A stretch of 64,000 nucleotides of DNA from Nakamurella sp. A5-74 (GCF_040438885.1 NZ_CP159218.1:2604001-2668000), one strand, 5' to 3'. Shown: positions 8,680-18,065, counted from the first letter of the stretch. Made by a program: numbers and translations. Notes: generated from the letters alone by a model not told the origin.

Positions 8680-10443
8680 ATGACCGATCAGCACACCGCA
8701 GATCACGACACCCACCCGACCCCGACCGACGTCACCGCCCTCGAGGTGACGATCGCTCCGGAGGACATCGCGGAATCCCACCCGCTCCTCGCCGATGCGC
8801 CGGTCGCGCCGCAGGCGCCCACCTTCGCCGACCTGCAGGTCGACCCGCGCATCGTGCAGGCCCTCACCGAGGCCGGCATCGAACGCACCTTCGCCATCCA
8901 GGCGCTCACCCTCCCGGTTGCCCTGGTCGGATCCGACCTCATCGGTCAGGCCCGCACCGGAATGGGCAAGACCCTGGGCTTCGGCGTCCCGCTGCTGCAC
9001 CGGCTCGCCGCCGCCGACAAGCGTCGCGACGAGCCGGACGCACCACTCACCCGCGGTCGCGCCCCGCGCGCGCTGGTGATGGTGCCCACCCGCGAACTCT
9101 GCGTCCAGGTCACCCGCGACCTGCACGACGCGGCCAAGCACCTCGGACTGGTCGTCACGGCCGTCTACGGCGGCCGCGCCTACGAGCCGCAGATTGCCGC
9201 GCTGCAGGCCGGCGTCGACGTCGTGGTCGGCACTCCCGGCCGCCTGCTCGACCTGGCCAAGGGCGGCCACCTCGTCCTCGGTGCCGCATCGATCCTGGTG
9301 CTGGACGAGGCCGACGAGATGCTCGACCTCGGCTTCCTGCCCGACATCGAGCAGGTGCTCGGGATGGTCCCCGACGTCAAGCAGACAATGCTGTTCTCCG
9401 CGACGATGCCCGGCCCGATCATCACCCTGGCCCGGTCGTTCATGCGCCAGCCGCTGCACATCCGCGCCGAGGAACCCGACGAGGGTGCCACCCACACCAG
9501 CACGAAGCAGTTCGTCTACCGAGCGCACGCGATGGACAAGGTCGAGTTGCTGAGCCGCGTGCTGCAGGCCGAGGGCCGCGGCCTGACGATGGTGTTCACC
9601 CGGACCAAGCGCACCGCACAGAAGGTGTCCGACGAGCTCGAGGAGCGCGGCTTCGCAGCCGCTGCCGTGCACGGTGATCTGGGCCAGGGCGCGCGGGAAC
9701 AGGCGCTGCGCGCGTTCCGTGCCGGCAAGGTCGACGTGCTGGTCGCCACCGACGTGGCCGCTCGCGGCATCGACGTCGACGACGTCACCCACGTCATCAA
9801 CTACCAGTGCCCGGACGACGAGAAGACCTACATCCACCGGATCGGCCGCACCGGCCGCGCGGGCAAGACCGGCGTCGCCGTGTCGCTCGTCGACTGGGAC
9901 GACATCCCCAAGTGGCAGTTCATCGACAAGGCCCTCAACCTGGGCAACCCGGACCCGCAGGAGACCTACTCCTCCTCCGCGCACCTGCGCAGCGATCTCG
10001 GCATCGCCGATTCGGTCACCGGGCGCCTCCCCCGGGCCCAGCGCACCCGCGCAGGCCTCGATGCGGAGACCCTGGAGGACGTCGGTGAGACCGGCGGCAA
10101 GAAGGCCGGCCGCGTCTCCAGGACCCGTTCCGCAGGGGCCGGCCGCGACGGCGGCTCCGACAACGGCCGTTCGGCGGCCGGCCGCGAGAGCGGTACCCGC
10201 TCCCGCACCCGGGGCGGCGACCGCGCGGCGACCCCAGAAGGCGAGCGGACACCCGACCGCGCCGCTGAGCACATCTCCGACCACGGCCCGGACACGTCCG
10301 TCGGTGACGCGGCCGCCACCCGTCCGCGGCGCAAGCGCCGGCGACGTACCCGCAGCGGCGCAGCCGTGGACGCATCGTCCGGTGGAGCGCCCGCCGGTGG
10401 TGCCGGCAACGACACCGCCGCCGGCAGCAGCGACGCCAGCTGA
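8680..10443 (+). CDS. DEAD-box RNA helicase (RhlE-like)
   Basis: ATP-dependent RNA helicase, probably acting in RNA decay or ribosome assembly. The 587-aa protein has, in order: the Q motif region (FADLQVDPRIVQALTEAGI...FAIQ), Walker A ARTGMGKT, PTRELCVQV, TPGRLLD, the DEAD box LVLDEADEMLDLGF, SATMP, then the second RecA domain with VFTRTKRT, ATDVAARGIDVDDV and YIHRIGRTGRAGKTG. The last ~130 residues are a low-complexity Arg/Gly/Ala/Thr tail ending with RPRRKRRRRTRSG, typical of RNA-binding tails. The ATG at 8680 is supported by GGAGG and by where similarity to the family begins. It probably starts a transcript that continues into the next three genes. Confidence 0.95.
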   Translation: MTDQHTADHDTHPTPTDVTALEVTIAPEDIAESHPLLADAPVAPQAPTFADLQVDPRIVQALTEAGIERTFAIQALTLPVALVGSDLIGQARTGMGKTLGFGVPLLHRLAAADKRRDEPDAPLTRGRAPRALVMVPTRELCVQVTRDLHDAAKHLGLVVTAVYGGRAYEPQIAALQAGVDVVVGTPGRLLDLAKGGHLVLGAASILVLDEADEMLDLGFLPDIEQVLGMVPDVKQTMLFSATMPGPIITLARSFMRQPLHIRAEEPDEGATHTSTKQFVYRAHAMDKVELLSRVLQAEGRGLTMVFTRTKRTAQKVSDELEERGFAAAAVHGDLGQGAREQALRAFRAGKVDVLVATDVAARGIDVDDVTHVINYQCPDDEKTYIHRIGRTGRAGKTGVAVSLVDWDDIPKWQFIDKALNLGNPDPQETYSSSAHLRSDLGIADSVTGRLPRAQRTRAGLDAETLEDVGETGGKKAGRVSRTRSAGAGRDGGSDNGRSAAGRESGTRSRTRGGDRAATPEGERTPDRAAEHISDHGPDTSVGDAAATRPRRKRRRRTRSGAAVDASSGGAPAGGAGNDTAAGSSDAS

Positions 10444-10502
10444 TCTCCGGGCACGGCGCGAGCCCTGACGGACCACCTCCGGACCGTCGGTAAGCTCGCG
10501 CT

Positions 10503-11897
10503 GTGCCCGTCCAGACCACCGCCACTACGTTCGGCCGACGCCGTCGCCGGGACCTGCTCATCGCACTGGTGATCGCGGTCGTCGCCGGGACGGTCGCCGC
10601 CACGATCTATCTGACGAGCGACATCCGGGCGGTCACCTCCAACGAGGCACCGCACACCGCGCTGCCGAAGAACGCTGCGAGCGCACCGACTTCCCTGAAG
10701 CCGCTCTGGATGCAGCCCGGCGACGGGACGCTGGGTGCGGTGGCCTCGGCCCGGGGTGTCGTGGTGACCGCCGACGAGCACGGTCTGATCGGCCGCGATC
10801 CGGCCACCGGAACACAGCGCTGGGTCTACTCCCGCTCGAACCGCGACCTGTGTGCGGTGTACTCCAGCGACGTCACTGCGGGGACCGAGAGCTCGGCCGG
10901 TCCGGGCGTGCGCGGGATCATCGCGATCTATCGGCACGGCAACCGCTGTCAGGAGGTCGTCACCCTGGATCCGCGCACCGGCGACCGCGTCTACCAGCGC
11001 ACCATGCCCGGCGAGCTCGACGGCGAGATGATCAGCGGCGGCCCCTACGCCGGTTGGCTGGGGCACGACCTGCTGGATCTGTGGCGCTTCGATCTGTACC
11101 GGACCTACCAGTACGGCAACCAACCGGCCTCCCCCGAATCCAACTCCGGGCACACCGGCTGCACGTTCCTGGACGCAGCCGTCACCGACGAACAGTTCGC
11201 CACCGTCGAGAACTGCCCGCAGACCAGCCCGACGCTGCGGCTGGTGATGAACTGGGCCGACCCCGGCGCCCAGAACCACGACGGCTGGTCGTCGTGGCGC
11301 AGTGCACCACGCACCGACATCGATACCGGTGCCACCGCTGCCAGGATCCTCGGCATCACCGCCGACCGGGTCGCCGTGCTGGTCAACGCCCCCGTCACCG
11401 CACTGGTCGTCTACGACGCCGACGGATCCGTCGTCTCCCGCACCCCGACGACCGCCCCCGCCGGCGCCTTCGACACCACCGGACCCACCCCCCGCACCAC
11501 CCTCGACGACGTCCAGTACGCGCTGCTCGGCACCACCCTGATGGCCCTCACCACCGCAAACCGCACCGTCAAGGTGACCACCACCCCGACCACCGCCGAC
11601 CTGCTGCCCACCGGCTCCAGCAGCGCCGCACCCACCGTCACCGACGAAGAACGCGACACCCCCGCGCTGGCCTGGCAACACCCCGGCGTCATCGGACTGC
11701 CCGGCGCGGTCAGCGGGAACGTGCTGATCCCCACCGCGACCGGGATCGACGTCGCCAACCGCATCGAAGGAACCACCGTGCGCAACCTGACAGTGTCCCG
11801 CCCGGCCAACCCGGAGCGCGTGGACCTGCGAGTCATCGGCAGCAACCTCGTCGAACTGCGGGGCGACCAGGTCGCCGTCTACGGCATCGTCCGATGA
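10503..11897 (+). CDS. membrane-anchored PQQ-like beta-propeller protein
   Basis: The 464-aa protein begins with a basic cytoplasmic segment (GRRRRRD) and a transmembrane helix at about 18-38. It continues as an extracellular region with propeller-type repeats such as VVVTADEHGLIGRDPATGTQRWVY and VVTLDPRTGDRVYQRTM. The reading resembles the Rv3212-type protein that follows rhlE in mycobacteria, which supports the gene call but gives no function. The GTG start is 59 bases after the helicase stop, and the stop codon overlaps the next ATG. A scaffold or ligand-binding role at the envelope is a guess. Confidence 0.8.
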   Translation: MPVQTTATTFGRRRRRDLLIALVIAVVAGTVAATIYLTSDIRAVTSNEAPHTALPKNAASAPTSLKPLWMQPGDGTLGAVASARGVVVTADEHGLIGRDPATGTQRWVYSRSNRDLCAVYSSDVTAGTESSAGPGVRGIIAIYRHGNRCQEVVTLDPRTGDRVYQRTMPGELDGEMISGGPYAGWLGHDLLDLWRFDLYRTYQYGNQPASPESNSGHTGCTFLDAAVTDEQFATVENCPQTSPTLRLVMNWADPGAQNHDGWSSWRSAPRTDIDTGATAARILGITADRVAVLVNAPVTALVVYDADGSVVSRTPTTAPAGAFDTTGPTPRTTLDDVQYALLGTTLMALTTANRTVKVTTTPTTADLLPTGSSSAAPTVTDEERDTPALAWQHPGVIGLPGAVSGNVLIPTATGIDVANRIEGTTVRNLTVSRPANPERVDLRVIGSNLVELRGDQVAVYGIVR

Positions 11898-12811
11898 ACC
11901 CATCTGTGGGCGCCGCCTCGCGGCAACTGACCGTCCACCACGCCACTCGCCGGGAACTGGTGGCTGCCGGCAGCACGTTGGTCGTCCTGGACACCGGTGT
12001 TCCGCACGGTGCGGGAAGACCCGCCGACGATATCGGCGAGCACACAACCGTGATCATGGTGCCCGGCTACACCGGTGCCAAGGAGGACTTCGCCCCGCTG
12101 CTGGATCCATTGGCGGACAACGGCTTCCGGGCCGTCGCGGTGGATCTGCCTGGACAGTTCGAGTCCGCCGGCCCGGCCGACGAAGTGGGTTACGGGATCG
12201 ACGAACTGGGTGCCGTCGTGCACGCGCTGGTGCAGCTCCTACCCGGTCCGGTGGTGCTGCTGGGCCACTCGTTCGGCGGGCTGGTGGTCAGAGCCGCTGT
12301 GCTGGCCGGCGCCCAGGTCCAGGGACTCGTGCTGTTCTCATCCGGCCCCGCCGCACTGCCACCGGGACCGCGCTCGACCCTGATCACCGCCGCCGCGCCC
12401 GTCCTGCGGGCCAGGGGGACGGCCTTCACGTGGGAGCTGCAGCAGCAGATGCTGGCCGCCAACGGCGGCGCCCGTGACGAAGCCCCCACCGACCTCGCCT
12501 CCTACTTCCGGCAGCGCTTCGTGTCCTCGTCCCCGGCCGGGTTGCTCGGAATGGGATCGGCACTGCTGGGCGAACGAGACCGGACCGACGAGCTCGCGGC
12601 TGTGCTCGAGCGACACAACACGCCGGTGCTGGTGGTGTCCGGCGAAGCCGACGACGCGTGGGGACTGGACCTGCAGGCAGACATGGCCCGACGGTTGGGC
12701 ACCGCATTGGTGCCGATCCCCGGCGCCGCGCACTCCGCGGCCGTCGAGGCCCCGGATGCCCTGCTGCACGTCCTGCTGCGTCAGTTGAAGCGTTGGTCGG
12801 CCGACTCGTGA
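11894..12811 (+). CDS. alpha/beta hydrolase
   Basis: This is a 305-aa protein with the alpha/beta hydrolase fold. The oxyanion region is VIMVPGYTGAKEDF, the nucleophile elbow is LLGHSFGG (Ser in GHSFG), the acid is likely in VVSGEADDAWG, and the catalytic His is in IPGAAHSAAVE. It lacks a signal peptide. It is coupled at both ends: ATGA with the propeller protein and GTGA with the enoyl-CoA hydratase. The substrate is unknown. Confidence 0.88.
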   Translation: MNPSVGAASRQLTVHHATRRELVAAGSTLVVLDTGVPHGAGRPADDIGEHTTVIMVPGYTGAKEDFAPLLDPLADNGFRAVAVDLPGQFESAGPADEVGYGIDELGAVVHALVQLLPGPVVLLGHSFGGLVVRAAVLAGAQVQGLVLFSSGPAALPPGPRSTLITAAAPVLRARGTAFTWELQQQMLAANGGARDEAPTDLASYFRQRFVSSSPAGLLGMGSALLGERDRTDELAAVLERHNTPVLVVSGEADDAWGLDLQADMARRLGTALVPIPGAAHSAAVEAPDALLHVLLRQLKRWSADS

Positions 12812-13635
12812 CCCCGGCGGCGGGGCTGATTCCCGCGGGACACCAGGTGGTCGCCGACGGCGCCGTCCTGCTGGACCGCACGGACCGCGTGTTGACGGTC
12901 ACGCTCAACCGCCCGACCAAGCTCAATGCCTTCAGCCCGGCGATGTTCACGTCCCTCGAGCTGCTGAGCGAGGCGCTCCATCAGGACCCGACCGTGCGGG
13001 TGGTGGTGTTCCGCGGTGCGGGAGGGCGTGCGCTGGCGGCCGGCGCCGACATCGGCGCCTTTTTCCACTTCACGGGTACCGACGACGCCGTCGCCTATGA
13101 GGCCGGCGTGGTCCGGGCGCTGGGCGGCATCGAGCGGGTCCCGCAGGTGACGCTGGCAGTGGTCGAGGGCTTGGCCGTCGGCGGCGGTCTGGCCTTGGCA
13201 ACGGCCTGCGACCTGCGGGTGGTGACCCCGGATGCCCGGTTGGGCTACCCGATCGCCGCGACCCTGGGGAACACCCTGTCGGCGGCCGTCCTGCGCCGCT
13301 GCATCGCGGTGTTCGGCGACTCCCTGGTCCGTGAGATGTTGCTCACCGCAACGCTGTTGGACGCCGGGCGGGCGTACAGCAGCGGTGCGGTGATGGCGGT
13401 CCTGGAGCGCGAGGGCCTCGATGCCGCAGTGACCGCACTCGCCGAACGGGTCGCCGGCCTCGCGCCCACCACCCAGCTCGCGACGAAACGAATCCTCGGC
13501 CTGCTCGATGCCGGCGGTGTTGTCGATGACGAGCAGATCATCCGGAATGCGTACGGCAGCAACGACTTCGGCGGGGCCGTGCGATCTTTTTTGGGCAAGC
13601 AGCCTCCGACGTTCTCCCCCGAGCTCCCGCTCTGA
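12808..13635 (+). CDS. enoyl-CoA hydratase/isomerase family protein
   Basis: Crotonase-fold protein of 275 aa that would act on an acyl-CoA. The two oxyanion-hole segments are recognisable (LAAGADIGAF and VEGLAVGGGLALATACDLRV), followed by the hydrophobic trimerisation helix and C-terminal FGGAVRSFLGKQPPTF. The usual catalytic Glu positions are occupied by other residues (PIAATLGNTLSAA), so the exact reaction is uncertain. The GTG start at 12808 overlaps the hydrolase stop codon. Two more crotonases occur at 36.3 and 58.5 kb. Confidence 0.88.
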   Translation: MTPAAGLIPAGHQVVADGAVLLDRTDRVLTVTLNRPTKLNAFSPAMFTSLELLSEALHQDPTVRVVVFRGAGGRALAAGADIGAFFHFTGTDDAVAYEAGVVRALGGIERVPQVTLAVVEGLAVGGGLALATACDLRVVTPDARLGYPIAATLGNTLSAAVLRRCIAVFGDSLVREMLLTATLLDAGRAYSSGAVMAVLEREGLDAAVTALAERVAGLAPTTQLATKRILGLLDAGGVVDDEQIIRNAYGSNDFGGAVRSFLGKQPPTFSPELPL

Positions 13636-13666
13636 CGAAGCCCTCGGCTCCTGCGTCGCCTGACCA

Positions 13667-14098
13667 CCGCACCCTCCGCCGATCGAGCGAGGGAGGGACG
13701 ACTGAGTCGAGATCCGTTGGCGCATACCGCACTCTTCGGTGATCGAGCGAGGGAGGAACGACCGAGTCGAGATACCGTTGCCGCACCGTAGGTCCCGGCG
13801 CGCGGCAGTGGCTGCGGCAGCAGGGTCTACCGCCTCATCGCTCGGTACCGCACCCTTCGCTGATCAAGCACACGAAGAAGGAGCGCGTCGGGATCCCGTT
13901 GCCGTGCACGAGCTCCGGGCGCCTACACCGCTCAATCACCACACCCTCCGGCGATCGAGCAAGCGACGAAGGAGCGCGTCGAGATCCCGTCACGTCGGGA
14001 CCGGGTGTGGGTCAGGAACTCACCAACCACTACCGGACCACCGCACCCTTCGCCGATCGAGCGAGGGAGGAACGACCGAGTCGAGATCCCGTCACGTC
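13667..14098 (+). repeat. array of five degenerate ~55-bp direct repeats
   Basis: The 597-base gap between the crotonase and the DUF222-HNH gene contains no gene. It holds five copies of a unit reading ACCGCACCCTTCGCCGATCG followed by a GAGCGAGGGAGGAACGACC / GAGTCGAGATCCCGT core, beginning near 13667, 13727, 13846, 13938 and 14037. Copies differ by substitutions (an AAGGAGCGCGTCGAGATCC variant in copies 3 and 4). Spacing is irregular, which argues against a CRISPR array. Single relatives lie at 1557-1598 and 33361-33410. Confidence 0.8.
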
Positions 14099-14232
14099 AA
14101 GACCCGGTGCGAATCACGACCTGGCCGCCCCTCCGGATCCATCGACATCGTGACCGGATCGTGACCGACGTCCCTGTCCCACAGACACTTCCAGAAGGCC
14201 GACTGTCGGACCCCCTGAGTAACGTCGTACCC

Positions 14233-15576
14233 ATGAACAGCACCGGCGGGGCGATCGTCGCCGACACCCGCGCACACATCGCGACGCTGGCCGCCGAGCT
14301 GAAGACCCTGCACAGCAGCATCTTCCAGTGCCCATCCGCCGAGCTGGGTGTGTTCCTCGCTGAGCTCGCCGAAATCCGCGCGTTGGCCGGCGCCGCCAGC
14401 GTGATCGTCACCGCCGACGCCGAGACCCGCGGCGCGGTGGAGGCCTCCCAGTCGGCGTCGACCCGCGGCTGGGTGGCCGAACACGGCTGGCACTCCCGCC
14501 GCGAAGCCAGCACCATCGCCAAAGCCGCGCACATCCTCCGCCGACCCGACCTCGCCGAGATCGCCGACTCCATCCGCACCGCCGACCTCGACCTCACCAC
14601 CGCAGTCGTCGTGCAGGGCGAGTACGACAAACTCGTCCCGGAGCTGCTGCCGGACGCGCCCCCGATCGTGTTGAAACACCTGGTCAACCACGGCGCTGAG
14701 TACGGCCCCCGCGGTGTCCGTGAGTTGCGGCAGTGGATCCTCGCGCACCACGGCAAGCCCGACGAGTTCGCGAACTTCCAGGAACGCTGCCGCCGCCACA
14801 TCTCCCTCTCCTCGCCCACCGAGACGTCGACCGGATTGCACGAATACCGGCTCGTCGTCGACAACGAAGGCCTCAGCATCCTGGAAGCCGCCATCCAAAC
14901 CCTCGCCGCGCCACGCCCAGATGCAGTCACCGGCGAACGGGACAGCCGGCCCACCGACCGGCGCCGCGGCCAAGCAGTCATCGAAGCACTGCGCCGGTCC
15001 GTCCTCGCCCAAGGCCAAGGCGTCACCGCAGCACCCACCGCGATCGTGCACGTCACCATGAATCTCGACGACCTGCAGCAACGCACCGGAGCCGGCACCT
15101 GCATCAGCACGATCGCCGACGGCACCCTGCTGGCACCCGACACCGTCCGCAAGATCGCCTGCGACGCCGGGATCATCCCCACCGTCCTCGGATCCGACGG
15201 CGCCGTCCTCGACTGCGGCACAGAGAAACGGCTGTTCACCCTCCCCCAGAAACGCTTGCTGTGGCAGCGGGACCGGCACTGCACCTTCCCCGGCTGCGAC
15301 ATCCCAGCCCACTGGACAGACGCCCACCACCTGGTGCACTGGATCGACGGCGGACCCACCGACCTCAACAACGCAGCCCTGCTCTGCCGGGCCCACCACA
15401 CCTTCGTCCACCGCGACGAACTTCACGGAAAAGTCGCTGCAGGACAGGTGGTGTGGGACCAACGACCTGGTTCGTACCGACCGACACCACGCCCCCGCCG
15501 AGTCCAGACACCCATCCCACCCGGCCCTCTCTTACTCCGACAGCGATCCGCACCCACACCACCCCTGCGCACCTGA
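14233..15576 (+). CDS. DUF222 and HNH endonuclease domain protein (REP13E12-like)
   Basis: The 447-aa protein has an N-terminal helical DUF222 region (about 15-330) and a C-terminal HNH nuclease motif at about 355-405: CTFPGCDIPAHWTDAHHLVHW followed by GGPTDLNNAALLCRAHH, with the paired Cys and catalytic His-Asn-His. This composition is that of the 13E12 repeat-family proteins of mycobacteria, which are numerous and dispersed in actinobacterial genomes. An in-frame GTG at 14161 could extend it by 24 residues. It sits directly after the five-repeat array, which may be its recognition or insertion neighbourhood (inference). Confidence 0.9.
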   Translation: MNSTGGAIVADTRAHIATLAAELKTLHSSIFQCPSAELGVFLAELAEIRALAGAASVIVTADAETRGAVEASQSASTRGWVAEHGWHSRREASTIAKAAHILRRPDLAEIADSIRTADLDLTTAVVVQGEYDKLVPELLPDAPPIVLKHLVNHGAEYGPRGVRELRQWILAHHGKPDEFANFQERCRRHISLSSPTETSTGLHEYRLVVDNEGLSILEAAIQTLAAPRPDAVTGERDSRPTDRRRGQAVIEALRRSVLAQGQGVTAAPTAIVHVTMNLDDLQQRTGAGTCISTIADGTLLAPDTVRKIACDAGIIPTVLGSDGAVLDCGTEKRLFTLPQKRLLWQRDRHCTFPGCDIPAHWTDAHHLVHWIDGGPTDLNNAALLCRAHHTFVHRDELHGKVAAGQVVWDQRPGSYRPTPRPRRVQTPIPPGPLLLRQRSAPTPPLRT

Positions 15577-15656
15577 GTGACAACCACCCGCCGATCCGGC
15601 GCGGTCTCGTCGCGCCTCACCCCTCGGCCTGCTCGACCAACGCGGACTATGAGCAC

Positions 15657-15788
15657 ATGCGCGTGCGCTCCGCTGTGGTCTACGCGGGGCTGCGGTGCGA
15701 AAAGACGGACTCCGAGGACGACGCCGCGGCACTTCGTACGGCGATCTACGAGTTCCGCTCCTTCGAGCTCGGCCGAACCAATGTCTGA
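15657..15788 (+). CDS. small hypothetical protein, first of an overlapping pair
   Basis: Unrecognised 43-aa ORF starting with MRVRSAVVYAGLR and ending FRSFELGRTNV. Its last eight bases overlap the start of the next gene (ATGTCTGA), a typical coupling arrangement. The mixed charged composition looks more protein-like than the other frames. No ribosome site is obvious. It lies in the accessory region before the insertion sequences. Confidence 0.45.
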   Translation: MRVRSAVVYAGLRCEKTDSEDDAAALRTAIYEFRSFELGRTNV

Positions 15789-16260
15789 CCGCCTGTTCCG
15801 CTGCTGCCGGTGCTGCCCTGGCGATGACCCGGAGTTCCACGCGGAGAACGGGATCGACACCCACGGTGTCCGGTGCAACAGGTGCCAGCCCGATCCGTCG
15901 GTGGATCTGCTGGCGGAGATCGCCGAGAAGGACGCCGCGATCGCGCGGCTGCGCGCCGAGCTGGCCGACACCGGCAAGGTCATCGGCTACATGCTGTACG
16001 CCGACCTGCGGTTCGGAAAGGCAACCTTCGTTCGGCAGTCCCTCACCAAGCAGTTCTGCTCGCTGGTTGGCGACGTTGCTCGTGACTCGTCCACGACACC
16101 GGAGGACGTGGAGATCAAGCTGTTCAAGCTCGGACAAAGGATCAGCTCGTACACCGTCTGGTTGGAGCAGGAGCTCCGAGTCACACGGGAGCTTGCGGGC
16201 CGGACGGCACCGCGTGAGGACGTACCCAGGGCCATCGACCGGTCGAAAGGGCGTCTCTAG
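15781..16260 (+). CDS. hypothetical protein with N-terminal Cys cluster and coiled coil
   Basis: The 159-aa protein opens with eight N-terminal residues containing three Cys (FRCCRCC), then CNRCQ about 25 residues later, a spacing compatible with a zinc ribbon. Residues ~45-65 (LLAEIAEKDAAIARLRAELA) form a likely coiled coil, followed by a helical region with conserved-looking FGKATFVRQSLTKQFCSLV and VWLEQELRVTRELA. I do not recognise the family. A DNA- or RNA-binding role is a guess from the Cys cluster. It is coupled to the 43-aa ORF upstream. Confidence 0.65.
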   Translation: MSDRLFRCCRCCPGDDPEFHAENGIDTHGVRCNRCQPDPSVDLLAEIAEKDAAIARLRAELADTGKVIGYMLYADLRFGKATFVRQSLTKQFCSLVGDVARDSSTTPEDVEIKLFKLGQRISSYTVWLEQELRVTRELAGRTAPREDVPRAIDRSKGRL

Positions 16261-16416
16261 ACGCAGGAGCCGGCCTGCTCTCAGATCCGGATGTGTACAA
16301 CGAGAGCCAGCAGCTTGCCGGCCGACCGCTTGGTGCCAGCGGCATAGCTGGGCAGCTCCACTGTCGATGGCCGGGTGGGTGTTGCCGGGGCGAACCCGAG
16401 CTCACCCGATCAAGGA

Positions 16417-16617
16417 TCAGGCTGCGACAGCCGGAGCGGTGCCGGCGGCAGCCAGTCGGGCGGACACCTCGATCCAGCGGGCCACAGTGCGCATCTGCTT
16501 GGCGAGCGGCGAGACATCCTGCGCGAAGTGAGTCTTGCTGGTGTCCTTTTCTGCATCGGCGATCTCGAGGATCAGGTCGCCAAGTTCCTTCGCTGTCTCC
16601 GGCTGCACCATCTGCAT
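16417..16617 (-). CDS. small hypothetical helical protein
   Basis: Unrecognised 66-aa product with an amphipathic helical look (AKELGDLILEIADAEKD, LAKQMRTVARWIEVSARLAAAG). The start has a GAGGG ribosome site six bases upstream. The IS701-type insertion begins only about 34 bases upstream of this start (CTAG at 16648-16651), so the native promoter or an upstream operon partner has probably been separated by the insertions. Confidence 0.6.
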   Translation of the reverse strand: MQMVQPETAKELGDLILEIADAEKDTSKTHFAQDVSPLAKQMRTVARWIEVSARLAAAGTAPAVAA

Positions 16618-16651
16618 CTGGACCCTCAGGATCAGCTTTCCGGCCAGCTAG

Positions 16652-18062
16652 TACTACAGCCGTAGATCGAGGTTTTGGGCGTGTTGTCGCAGGTCGGGGC
16701 GGCCAGCGCGTGATCATGGTTGGTTGTGAAGACAAACAAGAACGTCGCGCTGGCCGCGGCTCACAGGATAGAGCCTGACCGGTGGTGGGACGGGTTCGGC
16801 GCGCTGTTGGACCGCGTCCGGCCGCGGTTCGCGCGGTACGAGTCGGCCCGGCATGCTGGTGCGTTGATGCTCGGGTTGTTGTCCGGTCTGGACCGGAAGA
16901 ACTGTTGGACGATCGCTGAGCATCGAGGTGATGTTTCCCCGGATGGGTTGCAGCACTTGCTTTCCCGTGCGAAGTGGGATGCTGACGCGGTCCGCGATGA
17001 TCTGCGCCACTATGTGGTTGAGGAGTTCGGTGACCCGGACGGTGTCCTGATCGTTGATGAAACCGGCGATGTGAAGAAGGGCGTGCACACGGTCGGCGCG
17101 CAGCGGCAGTACACCGGAACTGCAGGCCGGATCGAGAACGCTCAGGTCGCGGTGTACCTGACCTACGCGGCCCCTCGCGGGCATGCGTTGATCGATCGGG
17201 CGCTGTATCTGCCCAGGTCCTGGACCGATGACCCCGTCCGGATGGCCAGCGCCGGTGTCCCGGATGGTGTCGGGTTCGCGACCAAACCGGCACTGGCCCT
17301 GCAGATGATCCTGTCGGCAGTAAAGGCTGGCGTCCCGGCGCGGTTCGTCGCCGGCGACGAGGTGTACGGCAACGACTCCAAACTTCGTGCAGCGCTCACC
17401 GACACAGCCATGGGCTACGTGCTGGCCGTCGCGTGTGATCACCGGGTACCGACCCAGGGCGGAGCTGTCCGCGCTGATGCGTTGACCGGGACGCTGCCCG
17501 CGCAGTCGTGGCAGAAGATGTCAGCCGGCGCGGGAACCAAGGGTCCGCGGTTCTACTCGTGGGCGCTCATCCGGATACCCGGTGATCAGCCTGGCCTGCA
17601 CTGGTTGCTGCTGCACCGCAACGATTCCACCGGCGAGATGGCCTACTACCGCTGTCACTCACCGCGACCGGTCCCGCTGGCCACCCTGGTCCGGGTCGCA
17701 GGGCAACGATGGAAGATCGAAGAATCGTTCCAGACCGCCAAAGGGCAAGCCGGACTCGATGAACACCAGGTCCGGCGGTGGTGTTCCTGGCACCGCTGGA
17801 GCACCCTGGCGATGCTCGCGATGGCGTTCCTTGCCGTCACCACCGCTGCCGAGAAAGACCGCCAACCCGCACCAACCGGACTGATCGATCTCACCCTGAA
17901 CGAGCTGCGAAAACTCTTCGACACCCTCACAGTCGGAGCGATCGCGACCCGCGAGCACGTCCTGCACTGGTCAATCTGGCGACGGAAACACCAAGCCACC
18001 GCCCGATACCACCACTATCGCCGCAGATCAGAGCACTACAAGATCGATCTACGGCTGTAGTA
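16652..18062 (+). mobile_element. IS701-family insertion sequence, complete
   Basis: Terminal inverted repeats TACTACAGCCGTAGATCGA (16652-16670) and its exact reverse complement (18044-18062) bound a 1411-base element, and each is flanked by CTAG (16648-16651 and 18063-18066). CTAG fits the YTAR 4-base duplication known for the IS701 family. The element carries one transposase whose stop codon lies inside the right inverted repeat. Ends and reading frame are intact, suggesting recent or active transposition. Confidence 0.9.
16726..18060 (+). CDS. IS701-family DDE transposase
   Basis: 444-aa transposase. The family hallmark IVDETGDVKKG is present, with the first catalytic Asp, followed by a second acidic site around FVAGDEVYGND and the Glu in WKIEESFQTAKGQAGLDEH. 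The GTG at 16726 is taken as the start; a TTG two codons earlier is possible. The gene ends LRL-stop within the terminal inverted repeat. No frameshift is seen. Confidence 0.93.
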   Translation: MKTNKNVALAAAHRIEPDRWWDGFGALLDRVRPRFARYESARHAGALMLGLLSGLDRKNCWTIAEHRGDVSPDGLQHLLSRAKWDADAVRDDLRHYVVEEFGDPDGVLIVDETGDVKKGVHTVGAQRQYTGTAGRIENAQVAVYLTYAAPRGHALIDRALYLPRSWTDDPVRMASAGVPDGVGFATKPALALQMILSAVKAGVPARFVAGDEVYGNDSKLRAALTDTAMGYVLAVACDHRVPTQGGAVRADALTGTLPAQSWQKMSAGAGTKGPRFYSWALIRIPGDQPGLHWLLLHRNDSTGEMAYYRCHSPRPVPLATLVRVAGQRWKIEESFQTAKGQAGLDEHQVRRWCSWHRWSTLAMLAMAFLAVTTAAEKDRQPAPTGLIDLTLNELRKLFDTLTVGAIATREHVLHWSIWRRKHQATARYHHYRRRSEHYKIDLRL

Positions 18063-18065
18063 CTA

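Noticed and set aside
13667-14098. Direct repeats resembling a CRISPR array
   Set aside because: Repeat units diverge and the spacing is irregular; no cas genes are nearby.
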